Shown: in pieces, positions 31,961 to 38,103 of the stretch
Numbering within the stretch: position 1 is the first letter of the stretch
Layout of the letters: every line of letters begins with the position of its first letter
DNA from: Rhizorhapis sp. SPR117
Lineage (GTDB): Bacteria > Pseudomonadota > Alphaproteobacteria > Sphingomonadales > Sphingomonadaceae
Direction of reading: 5' to 3'
Length of the DNA stretch: 39,115 nucleotides
Assembly: GCF_021742065.1 (NCBI RefSeq)
Contig: NZ_JAKKIE010000039.1
Coordinates: 1 to 39,115 of the forward strand
Program-made: the position numbers and the translations under genes
The notes under the pieces: model-generated
What the model saw: only the letters and a program-made list of their open reading frames with translations
Databases searched by the model: none
What the model was told of the DNA's origin: nothing

Positions 31961-32947
31961 TCAGCAGGCCCAATCCGCCGGACCGCCGTAGAGTGTAAGC
32001 AATGTCGGCGCGATGCCTATGGAGCGCAGCACCCGGACCAGTTGCGCCTGCACGCCTGTTCCCTCGGCGACGATTGCGTCCGCTGGCTGCAACCGCGCGA
32101 TCTGGTCGTTGCGGACGAACCCGGCCCGCTTCGGCCCCCAGCGCGGAACATCGAGGCCAAGCTTGACCAGCGGCGTCTTGGTCCGCGCGGCCCACGCTTC
32201 GGCGATCGCGTCCGCGCCTGCGTCCTGCGCGGTGGTGAGCAGAACCATCCTCGGCCGGATCGCCCTCATCTCGTCCAGCGCCTTCCAGATCGGCCTATAG
32301 TTGCTCCACCGCTTGCCTCCGGAAAAGACGACCAGCGGGCCTTCGGGATGGTGCTGCCCTATCCGCCTTTGGCGACGTGCTGCGAGGTAATCGGTGCCCT
32401 GAATGACGGCGTGGGTGCGCTTTGAGGACACCAGCGTCGCCTTCGGCGCTGACCACGGACGGCCAACCTCGACACGGTATGTTGCGGCGGCATGGTCCCG
32501 CATGCAGGCGAGAGCGTCGGTCGCTTCGTCGAGGAACGCCACAGCGTCCCGTGCGGCTTCGAGTTCGACGCTGTGGATTTCCGAACCGTCGACGGACTTG
32601 AGCAGGTCCTGCACCTCTCGAACGGCCTTGTCGGCGATGCCGGACCATTCGTTCGATACCCGGTGGAAGCTGTGAACGACGCCCCATGCGATGCGTTCGG
32701 CTGCGCGTTCGAGGCGTGTGTCGCGAAGGACATCGAAGATCGTGGCGATGATCAACTCGACGGCGAGCTGGGCCTGCATCGCATCCGGCATGTCGGTGGT
32801 CATTTCCTCGTCGCCACGGCCGAAGCGGACCCCGTCGAGGTCGGAAGCGAAGGCTGTCGCGAAGTTGTCGTTCGCCTGTCCTGTCTCCTCGGCGATGAGA
32901 GCGGCGATGTCCCTGAAGTCCCGAATGCTGCGCTTGAACTGAGCCAC
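31961..32947 (-). CDS. DUF2493 (YAcAr/SLOG-type) protein 1
   Basis: This 328-residue protein carries a C-terminal YAcAr-type Rossmann-like domain of the SLOG group at about residues 203-300: GPLVVFSGG, then MVLLTTAQDAGADAIAEAWA, then a late AIVAEGTGVQAQLV. SLOG domains bind nucleotide-derived ligands and are common in conflict systems and mobile elements. The N-terminal 200 residues are helical and of unknown role. The start is a GTG at 32947, decided by AAAGGAGG five bases upstream; the frame extends further but without a site. A paralogue lies 1.4 kb upstream. Element B lies 43 bases upstream of the start, and a terminator-like hairpin follows the stop. Confidence 0.82.
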   Translation of the reverse strand: MAQFKRSIRDFRDIAALIAEETGQANDNFATAFASDLDGVRFGRGDEEMTTDMPDAMQAQLAVELIIATIFDVLRDTRLERAAERIAWGVVHSFHRVSNEWSGIADKAVREVQDLLKSVDGSEIHSVELEAARDAVAFLDEATDALACMRDHAAATYRVEVGRPWSAPKATLVSSKRTHAVIQGTDYLAARRQRRIGQHHPEGPLVVFSGGKRWSNYRPIWKALDEMRAIRPRMVLLTTAQDAGADAIAEAWAARTKTPLVKLGLDVPRWGPKRAGFVRNDQIARLQPADAIVAEGTGVQAQLVRVLRSIGIAPTLLTLYGGPADWAC

Positions 32948-32990
32948 GATAGCCTCCTTTGAATTGAAAGAGGCTCTTCCGTCGGCACGG

Positions 32991-33150
32991 GCGCCGAGCG
33001 ACGGGGTCAAGGATCGAGCGAAGCCGACCGCGAAGCGGCGGTGGGGGTCACGATTTTCTTTGGCGGCCCTCCAAAGTCGAAGGAGCGCGCCTCCGCCTGA
33101 TCCGCCAAAGAAAATGGTGGGGCCCCGCCGTCCTTGACGCCCCTCGGCGC
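32991..33150. repeat. Structured leading-region element, copy B
   Basis: The outer stem GCGCCGAG/CTCGGCGC (32991-32998, 33143-33150) differs in sequence from copies A and C but is perfectly complementary. Inside are TCAAGGA/TCCTTGA (33007-33013, 33131-33137), mini-hairpins with GAA triloops (GCGAAGC, CCGCGAAGCGG), CGGTGGGG/CCCCGCCG and the 13-base stem TTTTCTTTGGCGG/CCGCCAAAGAAAA (33054-33066, 33102-33114). It lies 43 bases upstream of the GTG start of DUF2493 protein 1. Confidence 0.88.
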
Positions 33151-33172
33151 TCCAGCGCCCTAAAATGGGACT

Positions 33173-33209
33173 GAGAACGCTGCAGAGCCGCCAGGCTCGG
33201 CAGGTTCTC
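33173..33209 (-). terminator. Terminator-like hairpin after the DUF4326 gene
   Basis: GAGAAC/GTTCTC form the base and GAGCC/GGCTC an inner stem. In gene sense the hairpin is followed by CAGTCCCATTTTA, a weak T-tract. It begins nine bases after the DUF4326 stop and directly precedes element B. Confidence 0.5.
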
Positions 33210-33218
33210 GATCATGGG

Positions 33219-33518
33219 TCATGCCGCCGCTCCCCACCATGCGATACGCTCTTCGCGCGTGGCGTTCGCAAGCCGTCGCAGCACATCGCCATGACATGCC
33301 AGCGGCGCGCAGAAGCACACGAGATCCCTGCCGCGCAGTTCGTCCAGCGCGCGCAATAGATCGTGCCGCGTGCGCAGCCAACGCTCATATTTCGCGATGA
33401 CAGTCGCGCGATCCCCGTCCCGTCCGATGACGAACGGATTGCCCCATTTGCTGCCGCGTCCGATATAGACCGCGCCACGCGGCAATCCGACCACGCGCTT
33501 GTTGAGCACCCTGCACAT
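33219..33518 (-). CDS. DUF4326 protein (leading region unit C)
   Basis: This 99-residue protein fits the DUF4326 family, small proteins found in phages and plasmids. The family pattern is visible as VYIGRGSKWGNPFVIGRDGDR, then the helix TVIAKYERWLRTRHDLLRALDEL, then GRDLVCFCAPLACHGDVL with conserved cysteines and histidine. The biochemical role is unknown. The CxC...C.H arrangement suggests a metal site or a thiol-dependent activity, but this is inference. The start at 33518 is supported by AAGGAGG five bases upstream. It is a single-gene unit with element C 39 bases upstream and a terminator-like hairpin downstream. It sits next to a DUF2493 gene. Confidence 0.82.
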   Translation of the reverse strand: MCRVLNKRVVGLPRGAVYIGRGSKWGNPFVIGRDGDRATVIAKYERWLRTRHDLLRALDELRGRDLVCFCAPLACHGDVLRRLANATREERIAWWGAAA

Positions 33519-33557
33519 GCTTGCCTCCTTCAACACTGATCGATGAGGCTCATCCCC

Positions 33558-33736
33558 GGCACGGGCTCTGAGCGTAGGGGTCAAGGATCGCGAGCCTGTC
33601 CGCGACCGCGAAGCGGCGGTGGGGGTCACGATTTTCTTTGGCGGCCCTCCAAGGTCGAAGGAGCGCGCCTCCGCCTGATCCGCCAAAGAAAATGGTGGGG
33701 CCCCGCCGTCCTTGAGGCCGGTGCTGACCCCGTGCC
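33558..33736. repeat. Structured leading-region element, copy C
   Basis: The outer stem GGCACGGG/CCCGTGCC (33558-33565, 33729-33736) is again unlike A and B but complementary. TCAAGGA/TCCTTGA (33581-33587, 33709-33715) follows. The first mini-hairpin is replaced by TCGCG/CGCGA with an eight-base loop; the second (CCGC-GAA-GCGG) is kept. The inner 13-base stem TTTTCTTTGGCGG/CCGCCAAAGAAAA is at 33632-33644 and 33680-33692. It lies 39 bases upstream of the DUF4326 start. Confidence 0.88.
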
Positions 33737-33826
33737 ATCCTTGGAAGAGTTGAGAGAGAGGAAGAGGCTGCGATTCGGGGGGTTCGACGCCCCTCGGATC
33801 GCACGGGTAACGCGGGCGCTTCGTCC

Positions 33827-33868
33827 GTGTCGGCCGTGCTGCGCTCGCCAAGGCGAGGCTGCCGACAC
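33827..33868. repeat. Palindrome between terminator and element C
   Basis: GTGTCGGC (33827-33834) is inverted as GCCGACAC (33861-33868), and CTCGCC-AA-GGCGAG lies inside. Together with element C and the neighbouring terminator it fills the gap between the two genes. No coding region is visible in 33519-33945. Confidence 0.65.
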
Positions 33869-33880
33869 TTCGCGCGCAGC

Positions 33881-33916
33881 AAAAAAAGGGCCGGCGCGCG
33901 AAGCCGCGGCCGGCCC
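33881..33916 (-). terminator. Intrinsic terminator after the 98-residue ORF
   Basis: In gene sense GGGCCGGC/GCCGGCCC, with additional pairing around a GCTTCGC-type loop, is followed by seven T. It starts about 30 bases downstream of the stop. Confidence 0.85.
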
Positions 33917-33945
33917 ATCGAGTAGCATCGAGATGATCGCGGGTA

Positions 33946-34242
33946 TCAGGTGAGCCAAACCGGGCGCGGTCGCGCGCCCTCGTTAAGGCGATCGCTCTCC
34001 AGCAGGGAAACCAGATCGTCCGGTATGGCCGCATAGGGGCGCACCGCCTCGATGGCTGCCCGGACTTCCGGCAGTTCAGCATAATCGGTGCCGACCCAAA
34101 GGATGATATCGTCCTCGTCGTCGTCCCCGCCGGGCCGCGACACCACGGCGAAGAAGGTCGCCAATGGGGGATCCCATCCGATCGCGACAGCGAGTGGATG
34201 GGGACCGTCATTGAGCAATGGTGGAAGGGTGTGCCGGCTCAT
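33946..34242 (-). CDS. Small hypothetical protein of the leading region
   Basis: I do not recognise this 98-residue protein. It starts MSRHTLPPLLNDGPHPLAVAIGWDPPLATFFAVV, then has an acidic turn (RPGGDDDEDDIILWVG) and a helical end with LPEVRAAIEAVRPYAAIPDDLVSLLE. It appears soluble. The start at 34242 is chosen because GGAGG lies five bases upstream; a GTG two codons earlier overlaps that site. It has a strong intrinsic terminator but no copy of the A-D element; only the short hairpin at 34264-34288 lies upstream. Position and orientation place it with the other leading-region genes. Confidence 0.7.
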   Translation of the reverse strand: MSRHTLPPLLNDGPHPLAVAIGWDPPLATFFAVVSRPGGDDDEDDIILWVGTDYAELPEVRAAIEAVRPYAAIPDDLVSLLESDRLNEGARPRPVWLT

Positions 34243-34263
34243 GACCACCTCCGTTGGAGGGAA

Positions 34264-34288
34264 GAGCCGGCCACGGAGTGACCGGCTC
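34264..34288 (-). terminator. Hairpin between the second DUF2493 gene and the 98-residue ORF
   Basis: In gene sense GAGCCGGTCAC/GTGGCCGGCTC with a three-base loop has one T.G wobble on the minus strand. It lies 28 bases after the DUF2493 stop. It has no T-tract (TTCCCTCC follows), so it may instead act as mRNA leader structure for the next gene. Confidence 0.45.
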
Positions 34289-34316
34289 GATATTCTACGC
34301 GGATAATGGGCCTTCG

Positions 34317-35369
34317 TTAGGCCGCCGCAGAGAGTTGATCGGCCTGCGAACGTCTTCCGAAGCCCCGAGCGGCAGGCCTTGGCAGGGGCAGCTGCGTGTC
34401 CGGAGCCTGATCAACCTTGCGGAAAGCATGGATGGGAACGCCCGCCTTCCGCAGTGTTTGATAGAGGTTGGCCTGAAGTCCGGAGCCCTCGCAGAGGACC
34501 GCCTCGACCGGTTTCAGTTCGGCAAGCTTGCGGTTACGTGTGAAGGCGGTCTTCTTGCCCGTCCCGTAGAGGCCATAGGCAACCACGGGCACTCGGGCGT
34601 CGGCGCGGGCAGCCCATGCAGCGGCGATCGCGTCGGCTCCCTTGCGCTGGCCTGTCGTGACCAGCGTCATGTGCGGAACGCGCGCATGGACCTCGTCGAG
34701 CTTGCGCCAGAGCATCTCCCAGTCGTGCCACTGCGCCGGCCCCGAGAAGACGACGATCGGCCCTTGCGGGACATGCTTCTCGCGTTCGGCGAGCGCACGT
34801 TCCCGCAGGAAGTCCTGGGCCGCGATCACGCTTGCCGTCGAGGCAGAGGATGCGCGTGAGCCGCGGGCCGGCGACCAAGGCCAGCCGGACTGCGCACGAT
34901 ACATTTCGGCGGCATAGTCGCGCATGCATTCGATCGCGTCGCGTTGCTCGGTGGTCGATCGGCACAGGAGCTGCTTTTCTTCGAGCTGGCTGCTGAACAC
35001 CTCGCTCATGTCGGGACGGCGCACCATGTCGCCGATCTCCGAAGCGAGACTGTCCTCGCGGCGCTCCAGCTTCGTCGCGACGAAGTGGAAGCTGTTCACG
35101 AACCCCCAAGCGATCTCAGGGGCGAGCGCTTCGAGCCGTGTTCCGGCGAACAGATCGAAGATGGCGGCGATGATGCCACCGCATTCCGCCTGCGCCGCGA
35201 AGGGGTTCGGCATATCATGTTCGCCCGGCTCTTCACCGGGCTCGACGATCGAGAGCGGGATCGGATCACCAAATGACGCCTGAAACTCGGGCGTCGCGAT
35301 CTGTTCTGCGTAAAGTTCCTTGAGGTCCGCCAAGCTGCTGACGCGGCGCGACTGTGCCTTGCTGGCCAT
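34317..35369 (-). CDS. DUF2493 (YAcAr/SLOG-type) protein 2
   Basis: This 350-residue protein is a diverged paralogue of DUF2493 protein 1. The C-terminal domain reads GPIVVFSGPAQWHDW (from residue 203), then MTLVTTGQRKGADAIAAAWA, KTAFTRNRKLAELKPVEAVL and CEGSGLQANLYQTLR. The helical N-terminal part also shares short motifs with its paralogue (AWGFVNSFHFV versus AWGVVHSFHRV; ACMRDHAAATYR-like CMRDYAAEMYR). The C-terminal 30 residues are Pro/Arg-rich and unique. Ribosome binding is supported by GAAGGA eight bases before the ATG. It lies 95 bases downstream of the DUF736 gene and may be expressed with it, since the only structure between them is a hairpin without a T-tract. Confidence 0.82.
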   Translation of the reverse strand: MASKAQSRRVSSLADLKELYAEQIATPEFQASFGDPIPLSIVEPGEEPGEHDMPNPFAAQAECGGIIAAIFDLFAGTRLEALAPEIAWGFVNSFHFVATKLERREDSLASEIGDMVRRPDMSEVFSSQLEEKQLLCRSTTEQRDAIECMRDYAAEMYRAQSGWPWSPARGSRASSASTASVIAAQDFLRERALAEREKHVPQGPIVVFSGPAQWHDWEMLWRKLDEVHARVPHMTLVTTGQRKGADAIAAAWAARADARVPVVAYGLYGTGKKTAFTRNRKLAELKPVEAVLCEGSGLQANLYQTLRKAGVPIHAFRKVDQAPDTQLPLPRPAARGFGRRSQADQLSAAA

Positions 35370-35401
35370 GATGCAATTCCTTCGGATCTGGGGAAGCCAA
35401 A

Positions 35402-35435
35402 GGGCCGGAGAAGCGGCTCAGCGCTCCCCCGGCCC
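35402..35435. repeat. Hairpin between DUF736 and DUF2493 genes
   Basis: GGGCCGG (35402-35408) pairs with CCGGCCC (35429-35435), with GAG/CTC beside it. No T-tract follows on either strand, so I do not call it a terminator. Confidence 0.4.
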
Positions 35436-35464
35436 GGCTGAGGCTGAGATTCAGCCCTTGGTGC

Positions 35465-35968
35465 TCAGGAGAACGGGATGTCGTCGTCGAGATCCGCACC
35501 CGCGCCGACCAGCGAGCCGTCGTCGCCGGCCGTGCTCTCCCCGAAGCCGCCGCCAGCACGCTCATCATAGCTGCGCTGCGGAGATCCGAAGCCGCCACCG
35601 AGCGGGCTGTTGGCGGGCGTAGCGCCGAAGCCTCCGCCAAATTCGGCGCGGACGGTCTCGCGACGCCATGCGATCATGAAGCCGCCATTCTCGGTCGGGA
35701 ACAGGGCGACCGGCAGCGGTTCAGGCAGGCTCGGATCGTCGATGCTGCCCGCGAGGAACTCCTCGCCCGTGCGCTTTGAATAGGCCTTCCACAGGGCGCC
35801 GATCTGCACCCAGCGGCGCGCCACGTTGAGGGCAACGACTTCGCATACGGGTGCGCGCTCGTTGTCGCTCTCGACCATCCGCAGACCAATGCGGGGGAGG
35901 TCGATCGTGCGAGTGGCGATCGATCCCATCAGACGACCGTTCACGTTCCGAATTTCACCGATATTCAT
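35465..35968 (-). CDS. DUF736 protein with an SSB-like C-terminal tip
   Basis: This 167-residue protein belongs to the DUF736 family, common on conjugative plasmids of Alphaproteobacteria. The family domain is residues 1-108 (MNIGEIRNVNGRLMGSIATR, then VALNVARRWVQIGALWKAY and GGFMIAWRRE). It is followed by a Gly-rich linker with three GGGFG repeats (111-143) and an acidic end, GADLDDDIPFS. That architecture (core, flexible linker, DDDIPF tip) is the layout of bacterial single-stranded DNA-binding protein, whose tip recruits replication and repair proteins. A single serine after the Phe is unusual, because SSB normally ends in the Phe. Placement in the leading region, where F-type plasmids encode SSB, fits a role on incoming single-stranded DNA, which is inference. 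Confidence 0.85.
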   Translation of the reverse strand: MNIGEIRNVNGRLMGSIATRTIDLPRIGLRMVESDNERAPVCEVVALNVARRWVQIGALWKAYSKRTGEEFLAGSIDDPSLPEPLPVALFPTENGGFMIAWRRETVRAEFGGGFGATPANSPLGGGFGSPQRSYDERAGGGFGESTAGDDGSLVGAGADLDDDIPFS

Positions 35969-36480
35969 GGACTTAACCTTTCGAGTATCGCTCGGAACTC
36001 ATTTCCGGCGACACTCTCTCAAGTCCTTCTCTCCTCTATGGCGCGGACGGCTCCGCCTGGCGCGCCGCTGCGGCTGGCGCGCCTTGTTCGCCGCCAGTCC
36101 TCTTCATGGCCGCGTGGTTCGCCGTCTGGATTGATGAGGCTGGAGAGACTCCAACTCGGGATTATCGATGCAGCGAGGTGGTATCCGCGGACGATCCCGG
36201 CGACGTCGAAGATCCCGGGAGCAGCAGGCGTGATGCAAAACGCGAAACGTCATCCACGCGGCGGACACGCGCCGCGCGACCGCCCTCCCCACCGCAGCTT
36301 TCCTTACCTCACCCGCGCGACCACCAAATTTGCTGGGATCGGCTTGCTACCTTGGAGCGCGCAGGAGGCGCGCATGTCGCACTACTTCGGGGAAAGGTTC
36401 TGGTAAGCCAAAATGGCTTGCCGATTGGTTTCGCATCGGTCGCGAGGCAGGTCGTGCTCAAGATCGGCGAGTGTGACCGA
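35969..36480. other. No convincing gene; inverted GGCGCGCC sites and a ten-codon ORF
   Basis: Open frames here lack conserved features. The palindrome GGCGCGCC occurs at 36059-36066 and again at 36076-36083, and the sequence around it is strongly self-complementary. At 36374-36406 a ten-codon frame (MSHYFGERFW) follows a perfect AGGAGG at six bases. It may be a leader peptide or the start of a decayed gene. Promoters for the DUF736 gene are expected in the left part, but I cannot place them. Confidence 0.45.
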
Positions 36481-36687
36481 CTAGACGGTTGCCGACCCGA
36501 TCCAGACGAGCTTGAGGAGGTCCGGTCCGGACATCCGGCCTTCGACGATGACGCGGGTTCCATCGTGGACGGTATGGTCATCAGAGGTCGCAAGGCGGAC
36601 TATTTCGCCGTCATCGGTCTCTAGGACCGAACTGCGTCCGTTTGATCGAAGTATGCCCGTCAGCCGACGATATGGGCCGTTCGTCAT
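36481..36687 (-). CDS. Small DUF5818-like protein
   Basis: This 68-residue protein has the pattern I recall for DUF5818: a beta-rich unit RRLTGILRSNGRSSVLETDD, GEIVRLA, then TRVIVEGRMSGPDLLKLVWIG. The fold is probably a small barrel, related in outline to OB-type domains. The role is unknown. The start at 36687 has only a weak ribosome binding site. It is divergent from the 137-residue gene to its right. A longer open frame on the opposite strand (36106-36624) has low-complexity, Arg/Pro-rich content and is less likely to be real. Confidence 0.5.
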   Translation of the reverse strand: MTNGPYRRLTGILRSNGRSSVLETDDGEIVRLATSDDHTVHDGTRVIVEGRMSGPDLLKLVWIGSATV

Positions 36688-36851
36688 GGCCGAATCACAG
36701 GCGGACGCGGCCGTGATGCGCCTGTTCGGAGATGGCGCGAGTGGATCGTAGGCATCATGTTCAGTATTCCCTCTCGATTGCGATGTGCCACGCGTGAGCC
36801 GATTCTTGCAATCGCGTTCCGATTATGTTCTTAACGGACATGGAGGAAACC

Positions 36852-37265
36852 ATGATTGCTTCGCTGCTACGGACCTATGATTTCAACCTGCCTCTGCTTG
36901 ATGTGATCGAGGATCCTGAGACGGATGAACGGCAGCGGCAGCTTGCATCCCTTTCGCTGCGGCAGGGTCTGGATGGCGGCTATTATGATAGCCAAGAACT
37001 GGCGGATCTGGTGCTCGGTGTGGCTTCCGATCATGATCTGGGCCTCGATATGCTGGAGAGCGACGCTGCTCGGGACCTGATGGAACTGATCGACCGCCCG
37101 GGGTGCCACTATCAGCGAAGCCTCCACGATGCCTTGGCGGATTTGACCTTTGTGGAGGCGCTGGCATATCTGCGGTGGCTTTCCGACCTGATGGGCGTGC
37201 GCGCCGACATGTATCGCGTGATCAGGGCGGCGGGTGCACCGATGCCCGTCTTGCCGAACGGATAG
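36852..37265 (+). CDS. Hypothetical protein, helical, 137 residues
   Basis: I do not recognise this protein. It is leucine- and acid-rich and predicted almost entirely helical: TYDFNLPLLDVIEDPETDERQ at the start, then ELADLVLGVASDHDLGLDML, ARDLMELIDRP and a C-terminal VEALAYLRWLSDLMGVRADMYR. No membrane segment or metal motif is visible. I chose the start at 36852 because GGAGG lies five bases upstream; the open frame reaches back to 36825. It is convergent with the next gene, with 14 bases between stops. Confidence 0.65.
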   Translation: MIASLLRTYDFNLPLLDVIEDPETDERQRQLASLSLRQGLDGGYYDSQELADLVLGVASDHDLGLDMLESDAARDLMELIDRPGCHYQRSLHDALADLTFVEALAYLRWLSDLMGVRADMYRVIRAAGAPMPVLPNG

Positions 37266-37279
37266 GACCGCACCAACGC

Positions 37280-37780
37280 TCAGGCGTTTCCCTCGTTATC
37301 AGCGAGATATTTGATCTGCAGCACCTGCTGCGTCCCGAGCGTTTCCAAGAGAAGCATTTCGGTGGCTTCCAAGTCGGCGAGGGTCGCGAAGAGCTCGATC
37401 GTATAAATTTCGCGTGCGAATTGATCGCTCTCGGACGGGACCAGGGAACGGTAAGCCGCGGGCCAGCAGCACAGCAATAGCCAAGGCCATGCGGGCCCTG
37501 GAGGCGCATAGCGGGCGAAGATGATGTCTTCGGTCAGGAGAGCCGAGGACCGCCGATCGAAGAGGTTCGGCGGAATCGCGGTTGGGCGCTCGGCGTGGAG
37601 AAACGCTTCCATCTCCAAGAGTTCTGTCGGGGTCTCGAGGATGATGGGATAGTAGCGGCCCATCGGGAGGGTTGGCGCGGCGAAGCGCGGCGGTATGTCG
37701 ATCAGGAGGATGTCGGGGAGCGTCGGAAGGGCTCGGACATACAGCATCCGGTGCGCGGCGAGTTCGTCAACGAGACGCAT
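37280..37780 (-). CDS. Hypothetical protein, 166 residues
   Basis: I do not recognise this protein. The start is MRLVDELAAHRMLYVRALPTL. The centre has an Ile/Leu-rich strand pattern (RYYPIILETPTELLEMEAFL) and a hydrophobic stretch WPWLLLCCWPAAYRSL that is short for a membrane helix. The end (EIYTIELFATLADLEATEMLLLETL) is helical and acidic. It begins 11 bases after the stop of the 64-residue gene in the same direction, so the two probably form an operon. Ribosome binding upstream of the ATG is weak (CTGAAGAGCG), consistent with coupling. Confidence 0.6.
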   Translation of the reverse strand: MRLVDELAAHRMLYVRALPTLPDILLIDIPPRFAAPTLPMGRYYPIILETPTELLEMEAFLHAERPTAIPPNLFDRRSSALLTEDIIFARYAPPGPAWPWLLLCCWPAAYRSLVPSESDQFAREIYTIELFATLADLEATEMLLLETLGTQQVLQIKYLADNEGNA

Positions 37781-37791
37781 ATTGGCGCTCT

Positions 37792-37986
37792 TCAGGAGCG
37801 CCCGCCGACGTGGTGCTTATGCGCCTGAATGAGGTTGTAGAGATGATTCCCTGCTCGAACCGCGATCACGCGCCCTTCAAAGGTCAGGTCTATGCCGACG
37901 CCGAGGCGATTGCAGAGGTCTGTTGCTTCGTGACACGCGTCGGAGAGGTTCGTCGACGGGCCAGCATGGGCGGTGAAGATTATCAC
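37792..37986 (-). CDS. Small hypothetical protein with GTG start
   Basis: This 64-residue protein (MIIFTAHAGPSTNLSDACHEAT at the start, then GIDLTFEGRVIAVRAGNHLYNLIQAHKHH) is not one I recognise. The start codon is GTG, supported by AGGAGGA five bases upstream. It is the first gene of a two-gene unit with the 166-residue protein. A perfect palindrome (38020-38037) lies 33 bases upstream of the start and could be an operator for this unit. Confidence 0.65.
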   Translation of the reverse strand: MIIFTAHAGPSTNLSDACHEATDLCNRLGVGIDLTFEGRVIAVRAGNHLYNLIQAHKHHVGGRS

Positions 37987-38019
37987 GGCGTCCTCCTAGT
38001 CGATCCGATATGCGCAGTT

Positions 38020-38037
38020 ATCAAATCAGGATTTGAT
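38020..38037. promoter_or_regulatory. Operator-like palindrome ATCAAATC-AG-GATTTGAT
   Basis: A perfect 8-base inverted repeat with a two-base spacer is AT-rich in a GC-rich region. It lies 33 bases upstream of the GTG start of the 64-residue gene. This is the size and placement of a dimeric repressor site, but no regulator is identified. Confidence 0.45.
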
Positions 38038-38103
38038 CGGTAGATGGTCAGGTCTCACCATAATGAAGCGTGCCGAGGAGACATCAATCATTCGCTCGCT
38101 TGA

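Noticed and set aside
30195..33736. Integron attC sites or IS/MITE termini as an explanation for elements A-D
   Set aside because: I see no attC core sites (GTTRRRY) at the element ends, no constant terminal inverted repeat and no target duplications. The outermost arms differ between copies, unlike MITE termini.
30195..33736. A fixed -35/-10 promoter inside elements A-D
   Set aside because: A TTGAC-like box lies in the TCAAGGA/TCCTTGA stem in the gene direction, but I could not find a -10 box at a constant distance in all copies, so I do not annotate a promoter.
29895..34242. CRISPR array as an explanation for the repeated sequences
   Set aside because: The repeats are 110-180 bp long, widely spaced by genes and internally palindromic with variable arms. 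No short regular repeats with unique spacers and no cas genes are present.
36106..36624. 172-codon plus-strand frame
   Set aside because: It is low-complexity and Arg/Pro-rich with no good start signal, and it overlaps a better minus-strand candidate at 36481-36687.
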